NCBI RefSeq assembly: GCF_025403405.1
Contig: NZ_JANEZT010000022.1
Span: 1-33,620 of the forward strand
DNA: 33,620 bases
Reading direction: 5' to 3'
Source: Frankia tisae
GTDB taxonomy: Bacteria > Actinomycetota > Actinomycetes > Frankiales > Frankiaceae
The notes under the pieces were generated by a model. The model made no database searches, was not told the origin of the DNA, and saw only the letters and a program-made list of their open reading frames with translations. Position numbers and translations under genes: made by a program. Below, one piece after another: positions 15,699 to 26,582 of the stretch; within the stretch, counting starts at the first letter, position 1; every line of letters begins with the position of its first letter.

Positions 15699-16649
15699 TT
15701 ACGGCCGATACGTTCGATCTGCGGCGGCAGGGTCCGTGGCAGCCCAGGCGAGGGCGATGTCCGCCGCGACGGCGACGTTGTTCCGCACGGCGTTGATGTT
15801 GACCTCCAGGCTCGCGCCGTCGGTCTCCCGGTGAAAGGTCTCCAGGAGGAACGGGGTGACGGCCTTTCCTCGGATGCCACGTTCCGCGGCCCAGGCCAGA
15901 GCGTCGGCCAGCACCTTGTCGTGCAGGGCCGGGTCGAGGGCCTGGTCGCTGGGCAGCGGGTTGGCCACGACAATCGCCGAGGTGAGCCCCAACGTGTCGG
16001 CCGCCGTCATCGTCGTGGCGACCTGGCTCGCGTCGCCGACCCGCCAGTCCAGGTCGTAGGTGGTGTGCGGCAGGTAGAAGCCGGGGAAGGTCGACGTCCG
16101 ATAGCCGATGACGGTGATTCCCAGCGTCTCGAGCCGTTCGAGGGTCGCGCTGATGTCGAGGATCGACTTGACCCCGGCGCTCACGACGGTGATCGGCGTG
16201 CTCGCCAGGGTCACCAGGTCGGCGGATTCGTCGAAGCTGTCCCCGGCGCCGCGGTGCACCCCGCCGAGACCTCCGGTGGCGAACAGGCGAATCCCGACGC
16301 GGGACGCGAGCAGAGCGGTGGAGGCGACTGTCGTTGCTCCGGTCCACCCCGTGGCGCAGGCGACCGGCAGATCACGTACGGACAACTTCACCACGTGGGT
16401 GTCGTCGGCAATGCGGCGCAGATCCGGTTCGTCCAGGCCGATCCGGGGCACCCCGTCGATCACCGCGATCGTCGCGGGGGTCACGCCCCGGTCGCGGGCC
16501 TGTTGTTCCAGCTCCATGGCGACCTCACGATTGCGGGGCCGGGGCAGCCCGTGCGCGATCAATGTCGACTCCAGTGCGACTACCGGTGCCCCGCCGGCCA
16601 GCGCATCCCGCACGGCTGCCGAGACGACGATGTTCGATCTGCCCGCCAT
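15699..16649 (-). CDS. psuG: Pseudouridine-5'-phosphate glycosidase
   Basis: PsuG reversibly cleaves the C-C glycosidic bond of pseudouridine 5'-phosphate to uracil and ribose 5-phosphate. The 316-aa product matches the family (YeiN/IndA) in length and in its blocks: VALESTLIAHGLPRPRN near the N terminus, TPATIAVIDGVPRIGL, the KLSVRDLP segment with its catalytic-type Lys, GATTVASTALLASRVGI, FATGGLGGVHRGA, VVSAGVKSILDI, the long FPGFYLP segment, and IVVANPLP. The start ATG at 16649 gives the usual N terminus; the ribosome site is weak. No PfkB-type pseudouridine kinase (PsuK) gene is beside it, unlike many bacteria, so the substrate kinase must be elsewhere or absent. Confidence 0.95.
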   Translation of the reverse strand: MAGRSNIVVSAAVRDALAGGAPVVALESTLIAHGLPRPRNREVAMELEQQARDRGVTPATIAVIDGVPRIGLDEPDLRRIADDTHVVKLSVRDLPVACATGWTGATTVASTALLASRVGIRLFATGGLGGVHRGAGDSFDESADLVTLASTPITVVSAGVKSILDISATLERLETLGITVIGYRTSTFPGFYLPHTTYDLDWRVGDASQVATTMTAADTLGLTSAIVVANPLPSDQALDPALHDKVLADALAWAAERGIRGKAVTPFLLETFHRETDGASLEVNINAVRNNVAVAADIALAWAATDPAAADRTYRP

Positions 16650-16758
16650 GGGCTGACCCTACGTCGTTCCGCCTCCGCCCGATCAGTCGGAAATGGGCGG
16701 TCCGCCCGAGGTAACCGGGCGACGGCGGGCGGTGTCGCCGGCGTTCACCGCTCGTGCC

Positions 16759-17190
16759 TCACTGCCCGCGAGCGCGCTCGGCCCGAAACCGCAGCGGCAC
16801 GCTGTACAGAGTCGCGAACCGCTCGACCGAACCGAACACGTTCTTCGCCCACTCGCTGTACTTCGCGAGGTATCCGGGGTTCTGATCTGCGGGCACGGCG
16901 TCCAGGTCGGTGGTGAGCACGCCGGTGAGGACGACGAAGTCGCCCCCGCGGCCGTCGTCGTCCAGGTGCAGGGAGCTGCGCGGATTCGCCTGGATCCGGC
17001 TCAGTCGCCGCGCGGTGGGTTCGCTGTAAAGCTGGGCGCTGGCGGTGGCAGAGTCCCACAGGAACCAGATCGGCGCGGGCTGCGGGGTTCCCGACCGGTC
17101 GGTGGAGGTCAGCCAGGCGATCCGGTCCTCGTCCAACCGCCGGGCGACCTTCGCCCCGAACGCGGTGTCGGGATCGGGAAGTACGGACAT
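16759..17190 (-). CDS. PPOX-class flavin/F420-dependent protein (Rv3369-like)
   Basis: The 143-aa product belongs to the pyridoxamine-phosphate-oxidase-like split-barrel fold. The order of blocks matches the actinobacterial Rv3369-type subgroup: IAWLTSTDRSGTPQPAPIWF, LYSEPTARRLSRIQANPRSS, LHLDDDGRGGDFVVLTG, YLAKYSEWAKNVFG, and YSVPLRFRAERARG at the C terminus. Members bind F420 or FMN; the substrate is unknown. The ATG at 17190 has TAGGAG eight bases upstream. Its start is only nine bases from the clpB stop codon, so it is probably read through from clpB as part of the same transcript. Confidence 0.9.
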   Translation of the reverse strand: MSVLPDPDTAFGAKVARRLDEDRIAWLTSTDRSGTPQPAPIWFLWDSATASAQLYSEPTARRLSRIQANPRSSLHLDDDGRGGDFVVLTGVLTTDLDAVPADQNPGYLAKYSEWAKNVFGSVERFATLYSVPLRFRAERARGQ

Positions 17191-17199
17191 CGTCGGCTC

Positions 17200-19818
17200 C
17201 TACAGGGCCTTGGTGGTCGGCTTGATCGCGGCCGAGACGATCAGCCCGGAGCCACCGGGGACGGCGTCGACCAGCACGTCGTCACCGTCGCGGACCTGGC
17301 CGGCGAGCAGTTCCCGGGCGAGCTGGTCGCCGATCGCCGTCTGGACGAGGCGCCGCAGCGGCCGCGCCCCGAACACCGGGTCGTAGCCGACATCGGACAG
17401 CCAGGCCTTGGCGGGGTCGGTGACCTCAAGGCCGATCCGCCGCTCGTGCAGCCGCGCTCGCAGCCGGTCGAGCTGGAGATCGACGATGTGGGTCAGCTCG
17501 TCGCGGCCGAGCTGGTCGAAGACGAGGACGTCATCGAGCCGGTTGAGGAACTCCGGCTTGAAGGCGTCCCGCACCGCGACCATCACGGACTCGCGCCGCA
17601 CCTGCGGGCTCAGGGTGGGATCGGCGATGAACTGCGAGCCCAGGTTCGAGGTCAGGACGAGGATCGTGTTCCGGAAATCGACCGTGCGTCCCTGGCCGTC
17701 GGTCAGCCGCCCGTCGTCGAGGACCTGCAGCAGCACGTCGAAGACGTCCGGGTGAGCCTTCTCGACCTCGTCGAGCAGGATGACGCTGTAGGGCCGGCGG
17801 CGGATCGCCTCGGTGAGCTGACCGCCGGACTCGAACCCGATGTAGCCGGGCGGGGCCCCGATCAGCCGGGCGACCGAGTGCTTCTCGGCGTACTCGCTCA
17901 TGTCGATACGCACGACCGCCCGCTCGTCGTCGAACAGGAAGTCGGCCAACGCCTTCGCGAGCTCCGTCTTGCCGACGCCGGTCGGACCGAGGAAGAGGAA
18001 CGAACCGGTGGGCCGGTCGGGGTCGGCGATGCCGGCCCGGGCCCGGCGCACCGAGTCGGACACCGCCCGCACCGCCTCGTCCTGACCGATCACCCGGGCG
18101 TGCAGCTCGGACTCCATCCTCAGCAGCTTCGCCGTCTCACCCTCGAGCAGCCGGCCGGCCGGGATGCCCGTCCAGGCACCGACGACCTCGGCGACGTCGT
18201 CCGGGCCGACCTCTTCGTTGAGCATCGCCCCGCCGTGCGAGTCCGCGGCGGCCAACGCGTCGGTGGCGTCGGTCAGCCGCCGCTCCAGCGTCGGGATCGT
18301 GCCGTAGCGCAGCTCACCGGCCTTCGCCAGGTCGAGGTCGCGCTCGGCCAGCTCCGCGGCGCGGCGCACGTTCTCCAGCTCCTCCTTGATCTTCTGGACC
18401 TCGGAGATCGAGTCCTTCTCCCGGTGCCAGCGCGCCGTGAGGCTCGACAGCTCCTCGCGCCGGTCCGCCAGCTCGCGTTGCAACCGGCCGCGCCGCTCCC
18501 GGGAGGCCTCGTCGTTCTCCTTCGACAGCGCCAGGTCCTCGATCTCCAGCCGGCGCACGGCCCGCTCGAGCTCGTCGATCGCGACCGGGCGGCTGTCGAT
18601 CTCCATCCGCAACCGGGACGCGGCCTCGTCCATGAGGTCGATCGCCTTGTCCGGCAGGAAGCGGGCGGTGACGTAGCGGTCGGACAGGGTCGCCGCGGCG
18701 ACCAGCGCCGCATCGGTGATGCGCACCCCGTGGTGCACCTCGTAGCGCTCCTTGAGGCCGCGCAGTATGCCGATGGTGTCCTCGACGGTCGGCTCGCCGA
18801 CGAGGACCGGCTGGAAGCGCCGCTCCAGCGCCGGGTCCTTTTCGATCCTGGTGCGGTACTCCTCCAGGGTGGTCGCGCCGATCATGCGCAGCTCACCGCG
18901 GGCGAGCATGGGCTTGAGCATGTTGCCCGCGTCCATCGCGCCCTCGGCGCTGCCGGCGCCGACCACGGTGTGCAGCTCGTCGATGAACGTGATGATCTGT
19001 CCCTCGGCCTCGCGGATCTCGTTGAGAACCGAGGTCAGCCGCTCCTCGAACTCGCCGCGCAGCTTGGAGCCGGCGACCATCGAGCCCAGGTCGAGCGAGA
19101 CGATCCGCCGGCCGCGCAGCGACTCGGGTACGTCGCCCGCCACGACCCGCAGCGCGAGACCCTCGACGATCGCGGTCTTGCCGACGCCCGGCTCGCCGAT
19201 GAGGACCGGGTTGTTCTTGGTTCGCCGGGACAGCACCTGGATCACCCGGCGGATCTCCGCGTCCCGGCCGATCACCGGGTCGAGCTTGCCCTGCTGGGCC
19301 CGCTCGGTGAGGTCGATCGAGTACTTTTCCAGCGCGCGGTAGGACCCCTCGGGGTCGCGGCTGGTCACCCGCCGGGCACCGCCGCGGACCTTGTCGAAGG
19401 CGCCGCGCAGCGCGTCCGGGCTCGCACCGGCGGAGGTCAGGATGCGGCCGGCCTCGCCTCCCTCCTCGGCGAGCGCGACGACGAGGTGCTCGACCGAGGT
19501 GTACTCATCGCCCAGCCGGGCGGCCTGTCCCTCGGCGCTGTTGAGCACGGTGAGGAGCTGGCGGGACAGCTGTGGCGCCGAGACGCTCATCCCGGTGGCC
19601 CTGGGCAGCCGGGATACCGCGGCCTCGGCCTTCGTCCGGACCGTGTCGACGGAGGTGCCGGCCGAGGACAGCAGCGTCGCACCGACCCCGTCGGGAGCCT
19701 CGAGCAGGGCGGTGAGCAGGTGGAGGGGGTCGACGAGCGGTGACCCGTCGCCGGTGGCTCGACTGATCGCCGCGGAGAGAGCCTCCTGCGAGCGGGCGGT
19801 GAGGCGTTCAGCGTTCAT
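17200..19818 (-). CDS. clpB: ATP-dependent disaggregase ClpB
   Basis: ClpB is a hexameric AAA+ disaggregase that works with DnaK, DnaJ and GrpE to rescue aggregated proteins. The 872-aa product has every expected part. The Clp N-domain repeats lie at about 1-145. The first AAA+ module has Walker A GEPGVGKT at 208-215 and Walker [11 protein letters not shown] coiled-coil middle domain at about 400-535 (rich in Glu, Arg and Leu) identifies ClpB rather than ClpC. The second AAA+ module has Walker [15 protein letters not shown] near residue 610, [14 protein letters not shown], and a sensor-2 region GARPLRR. The ATG at 19818 starts the usual N-domain. A HAIR-type HspR site overlaps its promoter, and hspR is the next gene upstream. 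Confidence 0.98.
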   Translation of the reverse strand: MNAERLTARSQEALSAAISRATGDGSPLVDPLHLLTALLEAPDGVGATLLSSAGTSVDTVRTKAEAAVSRLPRATGMSVSAPQLSRQLLTVLNSAEGQAARLGDEYTSVEHLVVALAEEGGEAGRILTSAGASPDALRGAFDKVRGGARRVTSRDPEGSYRALEKYSIDLTERAQQGKLDPVIGRDAEIRRVIQVLSRRTKNNPVLIGEPGVGKTAIVEGLALRVVAGDVPESLRGRRIVSLDLGSMVAGSKLRGEFEERLTSVLNEIREAEGQIITFIDELHTVVGAGSAEGAMDAGNMLKPMLARGELRMIGATTLEEYRTRIEKDPALERRFQPVLVGEPTVEDTIGILRGLKERYEVHHGVRITDAALVAAATLSDRYVTARFLPDKAIDLMDEAASRLRMEIDSRPVAIDELERAVRRLEIEDLALSKENDEASRERRGRLQRELADRREELSSLTARWHREKDSISEVQKIKEELENVRRAAELAERDLDLAKAGELRYGTIPTLERRLTDATDALAAADSHGGAMLNEEVGPDDVAEVVGAWTGIPAGRLLEGETAKLLRMESELHARVIGQDEAVRAVSDSVRRARAGIADPDRPTGSFLFLGPTGVGKTELAKALADFLFDDERAVVRIDMSEYAEKHSVARLIGAPPGYIGFESGGQLTEAIRRRPYSVILLDEVEKAHPDVFDVLLQVLDDGRLTDGQGRTVDFRNTILVLTSNLGSQFIADPTLSPQVRRESVMVAVRDAFKPEFLNRLDDVLVFDQLGRDELTHIVDLQLDRLRARLHERRIGLEVTDPAKAWLSDVGYDPVFGARPLRRLVQTAIGDQLARELLAGQVRDGDDVLVDAVPGGSGLIVSAAIKPTTKAL

Positions 19819-19869
19819 GGCGGATCCCAGTGTGGTCAGGTGCGTGCAGTGTCATCCCTTGCAACGCTC

Positions 19870-19896
19870 AGCATAGCTGAGTCGTTCCCGCTCAAT
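19870..19896 (-). promoter_or_regulatory. HspR operator (HAIR) and -10 element of clpB
   Basis: On the minus strand ATTGAGC-N7-ACTCAGC (19876-19896) fits the HAIR consensus CTTGAGT-N7-ACTCAAG at five of seven positions in each arm, with exact spacing. It directly abuts TATGCT (19870-19875), a good -10 hexamer that also occurs at dnaK. HspR bound here would cover the -35/-10 region, making clpB heat-inducible by derepression. Confidence 0.85.
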
Positions 19897-19922
19897 GTTG
19901 AGGTGAGATTCGTGCCGGGCAG

Positions 19923-20489
19923 TCAACGGCGGGGAAGCGGCCGCCACACCACGATCGCCCCGCGGTCGACCGGGACGAGGTCGCGCCGGTGGCTGGCGTG
20001 CGCCTCGGCCACCTGGCGCTCCGCGTCGACGCGGGCCCGGGCGAGTTCCTCGGCAAGCTGGCGGACCTGTGCCTGCAGCGCCAGCACCTGAGCACTGAGG
20101 TGCAGGATCTGCCGGATGCCCTCCAGGTTGACGCCCTCCTCCTGGGACAGGCGCTGGACCTCCCGCAGCAGGGCGACGTCCCGGGCGGAATAGCGTCGCC
20201 CCCGGCCCGCGGTACGGCCCGGGGTGACCAGCCCGAGTCGGTCATAGGACCGCAGGGTCTGCGGGTGCATGCCCGCGAGCTGCGCCGCAATGGAGATGAC
20301 GTAGACCGGTGCGTCCTCGTCGTGAGCGGGGCCGGGCAGCGGACCGGTCGGGTAGTACCCCTCCGGCCGGACCTCGGCGGCCGAGGTCAGTGGGTCCGAC
20401 GGCGATCGTTCCCCCGGCCGTCGCGCCGGAGCCGTTTGTGCGTGTGGCGCGGCCGGCGGGTCGGACGTGCGATTCGGCCGCGCGGTCAT
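19923..20489 (-). CDS. hspR: Heat-shock repressor HspR (MerR family)
   Basis: HspR represses the dnaK operon and clpB in actinobacteria by binding HAIR sequences, with DnaK acting as co-repressor. The 188-aa product has a MerR-type winged helix near the middle: [40 protein letters not shown], then a coiled-coil dimerisation helix (about 130-165) rich in Gln, Ala and Glu. The first ~58 residues are a Pro/Ala-rich extension longer than in typical HspR (about 120-150 aa), so an internal start is possible, but none has better signals. The ATG at 20489 overlaps the dnaJ stop by ATGA, showing translational coupling. Confidence 0.95.
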   Translation of the reverse strand: MTARPNRTSDPPAAPHAQTAPARRPGERSPSDPLTSAAEVRPEGYYPTGPLPGPAHDEDAPVYVISIAAQLAGMHPQTLRSYDRLGLVTPGRTAGRGRRYSARDVALLREVQRLSQEEGVNLEGIRQILHLSAQVLALQAQVRQLAEELARARVDAERQVAEAHASHRRDLVPVDRGAIVVWRPLPRR

Positions 20490-21685
20490 CCCTCTGCCTC
20501 CATCCGTTCCATCAACGGCGCCCGTGGGTCTTCGGGATGGGCCTGGGCGAACTCGAGCAACGCCGTGCGTGCGCGCGGCGAGAGATCGGCCGGCTTGGGC
20601 ACAGTCACCTCCAGCGTCACGATGAGATCACCGTTTCCGCCGCCCGACGTCGGGACGCCGCGTCCACGCGCCCGTAGTCGCCGTCCGCTGGACGTGCCGG
20701 CCGGTACCTTCACCGTGAGCGGCGCGCCGTCGAGAGTCGGCACCCGGACCGACGCGCCCAGGGCCGCCTCGGTGATCGTGATGGGGAGCGTGATGGTCAG
20801 GTTGCTGCCCTCCCGGTCGAAGACGGGATGGCGGAGCACATGGACCGTCACCTCAAGGTCACCGGCCGGGCCGCCGCGCTCCCCGGGCGTGCCGCGGCCG
20901 CGCACGCGCAGTCGCTGCCCGTCACTGACGCCGGGTGGGATGCGGATGCGCTGCTCGCGCTCGCGGCGACCGGAGCCCCGACAGTCCGGACAGGGGTGGT
21001 CGATCAGCGTGCCCTTGCCCAGGCAGTCGCGGCAGGGCTCGGACAGCGCGAATCCGCCCTGGGAACGGGAGACGACGCCGAGCCCCCGGCAGGTCGGACA
21101 GGTCCGTGGGGATGTCCCCGGCCGGGCCCCGCTGCCTTCGCAGGTGTTGCAGGTCGCGGCGCCGGGCAGCCGGACCGACGCCTCCAGCCCGGTCAGCGAC
21201 TTCTCGAACGGGATGGTGACCTCGGCCTCGATGTCGCCGCCCCGGCGGGGCCCGCGGCCCGGCGACGACCGCTGAAACATGTCGAAGAAACCGCCGAGAC
21301 CGCCGCCCGCCCCGCCGAGGAGATCCTCGAAGTTGACGTTCGGTCCGCCGCCGTAACCCCCGCCGGGCGCGCCGAAGCCGCCGGGAGCGCCGAAGCCCCC
21401 GTAGCCGCCGGGCCGCCCGCCGTCGAGGCCACCCGACCGGCCGCCGGCCGCGAACAGCGCCCGAGCCTCGTCGTACTCTCTCCGACGACTCTCGTCGGAG
21501 AGAACGTCGTAGGCCTCGGACACCTCCTTGAACCGGGCCTCTGCCTTGGCGTCGCCCGGGTTCTTGTCCGGATGCAGCTCTCGGGCGAGCTTCCGGTACG
21601 CCTTCTTGATGTCGGCCGCCGAGGCGTCCTTAGGAACGCCGAGAGCGGCGTAATAGTCCTTCTCGACCATGTCGCGAACACTCAC
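20486..21685 (-). CDS. dnaJ: Co-chaperone DnaJ
   Basis: DnaJ delivers substrates to DnaK and stimulates its ATPase. The 399-aa product has a J domain (about 9-75) with the essential His-Pro-Asp in [13 protein letters not shown], and a Gly/Phe-rich linker with repeats of GFGAPGG. A zinc domain with four intact CxxCxGxG motifs follows ([32 protein letters not shown]), then two C-terminal substrate-binding beta domains. The start is GTG at 21685 with a strong AAAGGAGG about seven bases upstream; an ATG five codons later would also keep the J domain. It is third in dnaK-grpE-dnaJ-hspR. A 69-bp gap with a 14-bp hairpin separates it from grpE. Confidence 0.97.
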   Translation of the reverse strand: MSVRDMVEKDYYAALGVPKDASAADIKKAYRKLARELHPDKNPGDAKAEARFKEVSEAYDVLSDESRRREYDEARALFAAGGRSGGLDGGRPGGYGGFGAPGGFGAPGGGYGGGPNVNFEDLLGGAGGGLGGFFDMFQRSSPGRGPRRGGDIEAEVTIPFEKSLTGLEASVRLPGAATCNTCEGSGARPGTSPRTCPTCRGLGVVSRSQGGFALSEPCRDCLGKGTLIDHPCPDCRGSGRREREQRIRIPPGVSDGQRLRVRGRGTPGERGGPAGDLEVTVHVLRHPVFDREGSNLTITLPITITEAALGASVRVPTLDGAPLTVKVPAGTSSGRRLRARGRGVPTSGGGNGDLIVTLEVTVPKPADLSPRARTALLEFAQAHPEDPRAPLMERMEAEG

Positions 21686-21710
21686 AGCGCCCCTCCTTTC
21701 CTCATCGTGT

Positions 21711-21743
21711 CGTCCCGCACGGGCTGCCCGCCCGTGCGGGACG
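21711..21743 (-). repeat. Perfect 14-bp hairpin between grpE and dnaJ
   Basis: CGTCCCGCACGGGC (21711-21724) pairs exactly with 21730-21743 around five bases. It occupies most of the 69-bp gap inside an operon whose other junctions overlap by four bases. No T-run follows. It could be a partial terminator or an mRNA-stabilising or processing site that sets a different dose of DnaJ/HspR relative to DnaK/GrpE. Confidence 0.7.
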
Positions 21744-21754
21744 GCCGGCCACCC

Positions 21755-22533
21755 TCAGTCGGCGCTGACAGTGGGCCCGCCGTGATCAGGGCGGGGGATA
21801 CTGCCGGTGTCGTCCGGGAGCGGACTCGGCCGCTCCGCCGGCTCGTCCGGCCGCCCGGACCCGCGGGCCGCTGCCTCGTCAGCTCGCGGCTCGGCTTCGG
21901 CTGGCGCCGCCACCTCGCCCGTGGGCTCCGCGACCGCCACCTGCGCGGGGCGCAGGACCCGGCCCGCGTGCGAATAGCCGGCCCGGAAGACGTCCACACA
22001 GGTCGGGCCGGTCACGTCGGCCCGGTAGGAGTGCATGAGCGCCTCATGGACGGACGGGTCGAACTCGTCGCCCGGCGAACCGTAGCGTTCGAGCCCGGCG
22101 GTTTCCAACGTCGTCTCGAGGGCCTCGGCGATGGCCTTGAACGGTCCTTCGAGATCCCCGTGGTCACGGGCACGACCGATGTCGTCGAGGGCTGGCAGCA
22201 GGCTGGCGAGCAGCTTGGCGGTCGCCTGTTCGCCGCTCTGCTGGCGGTCCCGCTCGACCCGCCGGCGGTAGTTGTCGAACTCCGCCTTCAGTCGCTGCAG
22301 GTCCGCCGTGCGCTCGGCGATCTGGTGTTGCAGGGAGGCGACGAGCTCACCGTCGACCTCCTGGGTGGGAGCGCCGGTGGGAGCAGTGCCCGCCGGTGCG
22401 TCGGGCACGGTGGCGGCATCCGCCCGCACCTCGCCGCTCTCCGGGTCGATCCGTCGCCGATCGCGCACGACCACGCGAGGCTCCTCCCCGTCGTCCCTGC
22501 CCGCACCCCACCAGTCGCTGGACTGACCGGAGG

Positions 22534-22537
<4 letters not shown>
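21755..22537 (-). CDS. grpE: Nucleotide exchange factor GrpE
   Basis: GrpE releases ADP from DnaK. The 260-aa product has an N-terminal charged extension, a long coiled coil (about 65-115; [20 protein letters not shown], then [10 protein letters not shown]), and the GrpE beta/helix domain ([64 protein letters not shown]). The last ~55 residues form an acidic, Pro/Ala-rich tail, so the protein is longer than typical GrpE (about 180-220 aa). The start is GTG at 22537, overlapping the dnaK stop codon by four bases (GTGA), so translation is coupled to dnaK. Confidence 0.96.
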
Positions 22538-24363
<1,826 letters not shown>

Positions 24364-24503
24364 GTCTGTGTGCCTCTCGATCCATGTCGGCGCCGCGAAC
24401 GGTGCATGCGAGCCGACCTCGTGGGGTGAAACCTCTCGGTGGACCGGCTCTCCGAGGGCCACCCGGAGAGTGCGGTCCTGCTAACGCTAGGGCGCATCAG
24501 GAG

Positions 24504-24524
24504 ATTGAGTCTACGTGACTCATG
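24504..24524 (-). promoter_or_regulatory. HspR operator HAIR-1 of dnaK
   Basis: ATTGAGT-N7-ACTCATG (24504-24524) matches the HAIR consensus CTTGAGT-N7-ACTCAAG at six of seven positions in each arm with exact spacing. It lies just downstream of the likely dnaK transcription start, about 140 bases from the ATG. Confidence 0.92.
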
Positions 24525-24536
24525 ATGACGGCTCCC

Positions 24537-24542
24537 AGCATA
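24537..24542 (-). promoter_or_regulatory. Candidate -10 element of the dnaK promoter
   Basis: TATGCT on the minus strand, the same hexamer as at clpB, lies between the two HAIR sites. The predicted start is near 24530, giving a leader of about 165 bases. The -35 (around 24560-24565) is weak and lies inside HAIR-2, as expected for a repressed heat-shock promoter. Confidence 0.5.
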
Positions 24543-24552
24543 ACCCGGCAGA

Positions 24553-24573
24553 GGTGAGTCATCCATACTCAAC
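24553..24573 (-). promoter_or_regulatory. HspR operator HAIR-2 of dnaK
   Basis: GGTGAGT-N7-ACTCAAC (24553-24573) matches the HAIR consensus at five and six of seven positions with exact spacing. Its centre is 49 bp from that of HAIR-1, close to whole helical turns, so two HspR dimers could bind on similar faces flanking the -10 element. Confidence 0.88.
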
Positions 24574-24627
24574 TTTGCGATGCCCGGTGGGATTCCCACT
24601 CGAGGCACTGCAAGGACCGCGGGCATG

Positions 24628-24661
24628 CCGCAGGCCCGACCCCGCGCGGGGTCGGGTGCGG
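24628..24661 (-). terminator. Hairpin downstream of the NERD gene
   Basis: A perfect 22-bp palindrome (24635-24656; CCCGACCCCGC followed by its exact complement) is flanked by CCGCA/TGCGG (24628-24632 and 24657-24661), which extend the stem past a two-base bulge. It sits 25 bases beyond the stop of the minus-strand NERD gene and upstream of the dnaK promoter, and so probably insulates the heat-shock operon from readthrough. Confidence 0.65.
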
Positions 24662-24685
24662 ACGTCGTTGCCGGGTGGGGCCCGG

Positions 24686-25942
24686 TCAGGAGCCGGCGGG
24701 CGGCGGCGGCTTCGATTCGCCGGGCGGGGAACCGTCGCCCGCGTCGCCCGCGCTGCCCGCGGCGCCGGTCCGGGGTGGCTGGGGGGCCTCCCTCGGCGGG
24801 CGCACGGCGGCCAGGATGCGGCCCCGGCGGGCGCTGGCGCGGGGCTGTGCGCCCCCGCTGCGCGGCGTAGCCAGGCCGATCGAGGCCACCGGACCGCCGG
24901 CGGCATCGGGCGGGCCGCCCGCGTCGAGGTCGGCCGCCGCGGCGGGGGCCCCGCGGCCCGGGACGGCCAGTGGCATCCCGGTCCGCTCGCTGGCGTCGGC
25001 CTGCCGGCCCAGGTCGGCCTCGATCTGGGCGAGCCGGTCGAGCATGTCGCTGGCGTCGCCGTCGCGCTCGCGGATGGTGCGCAGCGCGTCCATCAGGGTC
25101 AGCCACTGGTCACGGTCAACGGTGACCTGGTCGGCCAGCCGGTTGGCCGAGAAGGCCGGGAACAGCCGCTCCGCCGCGGCGACGATCTGCCGGACCTCGC
25201 CCGGGTTGAGGCGGCCGGGCTTCTTGCGGATGTAGTTGGCGGCGTCCTTGATGCTGATGATCGTCACACCGTCGAGGGCGCCGTCGCTCCACAGCACGTC
25301 GGCCTCGACCATCACCAGGATCGGGCTGACCGGAATCTTGAGCATCGGCAGCGCGGCCCGGACCTGGCTGCGGACCTCGCTCCCCAGCCAGGAGGCCCGG
25401 TCGATCACCGGCTTGAGCGACTCGCCGTCGCAGATCGCCCCGCCCTTGGTGTAGCGCACGGTCCCCTTGCTGTTGTCGCTGCCGATCACCATCACCCCGC
25501 CCGGACCGATCACGAGGTGGCCGATGGTCGCCTCGGAGTACGGCACGGCCCGGTCGTGGAGGATGATGTAGCCCTGCCGGCGCAGCCGGGCGATGGCCCG
25601 GGCGGTCCTGCGCTCGGCCTCGGCGCCCTCCCGCAGCGACTCGATGTCCGGCGCGGTGCCGTACGCGGCGATGACGATGCCGGCCGGCCAGGCCAGGAAG
25701 ACCAGGAAGAACACGGCGATCGCGATGCCCGGCTGCCCGACCCCGAAGCCGATGACCAGGGCGAGGACGAGGCCGACCACCGCCGCCCGCGCCGCGGTGC
25801 GCGGGACCTGCCGCGCCAGCCGGTCTCGCCGGACCAGTGCCTGGTTCTCCCGGGCCCGCTGGTACTCCGTCTGCAGGGACTGCCCGGGGCGGCCAACTCG
25901 GGTCATCGTCGGCCGGGTGATCGTTGCCATCGTGCCCACCAT
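24686..25942 (-). CDS. NERD-domain membrane protein
   Basis: The product of up to 418 aa has two adjacent membrane helices at about 49-92 (AAVVGLVLALVIGFGVG and IAVFFLVFLAWPAGIVIAA). These are followed by a NERD (nuclease-related) domain at about 103-230: EGAEAERRTARAIARLRRQG, YIILHDRAVPYSEATIGHLV, GPGGVMVIGSDNSKGTVRYT. The usual acidic/Lys nuclease core is only partly kept: Asp/Gln-x-Lys is replaced by GSDNSKG, so nuclease activity is doubtful. A helical region and a ~90-residue Pro/Ala/Gly-rich tail complete the protein. The start is either ATG 25942 or ATG 25930; neither has a strong ribosome site. NERD proteins occur alone or near DNA-processing and stress genes; the role here is unknown. 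Confidence 0.75.
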   Translation of the reverse strand: MVGTMATITRPTMTRVGRPGQSLQTEYQRARENQALVRRDRLARQVPRTAARAAVVGLVLALVIGFGVGQPGIAIAVFFLVFLAWPAGIVIAAYGTAPDIESLREGAEAERRTARAIARLRRQGYIILHDRAVPYSEATIGHLVIGPGGVMVIGSDNSKGTVRYTKGGAICDGESLKPVIDRASWLGSEVRSQVRAALPMLKIPVSPILVMVEADVLWSDGALDGVTIISIKDAANYIRKKPGRLNPGEVRQIVAAAERLFPAFSANRLADQVTVDRDQWLTLMDALRTIRERDGDASDMLDRLAQIEADLGRQADASERTGMPLAVPGRGAPAAAADLDAGGPPDAAGGPVASIGLATPRSGGAQPRASARRGRILAAVRPPREAPQPPRTGAAGSAGDAGDGSPPGESKPPPPAGS

Positions 25943-26582
25943 GGTTCGCAGGGGTCGTCAACGTCGGTAGGGGCCCGTCCGCCGCGAACGCCGGGCATCG
26001 TCGCGACAGCGCTGGCACCAGGCCCACACATGCCTCGGCGAAGCTTGCACCGCGGGACACACGATCGCCCGGTCACCGTGGGCGAAAGGCCGTCCCTATG
26101 GTGCGTCGAAGATCCTTGCAGCACAAGGGTTGACATCATCGACTTGGGTGCCCTCGCGGCGTGGACGAGGTCGAGGCATGGTCGGGACGGTGCTGGTGCC
26201 ACGACCGCCGCCGGCCGGCTGCCGAGGCCGGCGCGGTACGCGGATGCGTGACGGTGCGGTAGTCGTGGCGGTGCGAGACGTTGCGTGTCGGTTGAGCATC
26301 TGCCACTGAAAGTAGCAGTCCAGCGCACTCGGCGCGGGCGATCGGACCTTCGGACCCCCTATCTCGGGCCGCTCGGACCACGTCGTGGCAGGGTCGGTGG
26401 TAGGCGGGCTCGCCGCCGGCTACGAAGTCACCGCTGTCCCCATCGGGATCTGCGCGAACGACCTCGGCCGGCGGATGGGACAGGGCTCGCCGAACGGGTG
26501 GCACGGCTCACTCGTCCCGTTTTGTTACTGGCCGGTACGAGTAGGCTCACCCGCGACGGTGGGTGCCCAGATGGAGGATGCT
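25943..26582. other. Divergent gap between NERD and EtfD-like genes
   Basis: No gene is supported. Open frames crossing 25903-26504 on the minus strand and 26285 onward on the plus strand look like shadows. A consensus-perfect TTGACA occurs at 26129-26134 on the plus strand but lacks a -10 at the right distance. TAGGCT at 26542-26547 is a possible -10 for the EtfD-like gene, with only a weak GTTTTG 17 bases upstream. Confidence 0.4.

Larger units (their letters stand above)
24364..24685. other. Regulatory gap upstream of dnaK
   Basis: This 322-bp gap contains no gene. It holds the dnaK leader, HAIR-1, the -10 element, HAIR-2 and the NERD-gene terminator, each listed separately. No other structure was recognised in the leader at 24364-24500. 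Confidence 0.7.

Noticed and set aside
16693-19743. A 1016-codon open frame on the plus strand opposite clpB
   Set aside because: Its translation is rich in Val, Arg, Asp, Gly and Leu with no domain pattern. It mirrors the clpB codons and reflects GC-biased third positions. clpB on the other strand is unequivocal.
26129-26134. Consensus TTGACA as the -35 of the EtfD-like gene
   Set aside because: No acceptable -10 lies 16-19 bases downstream, and it is about 450 bases from the start codon.
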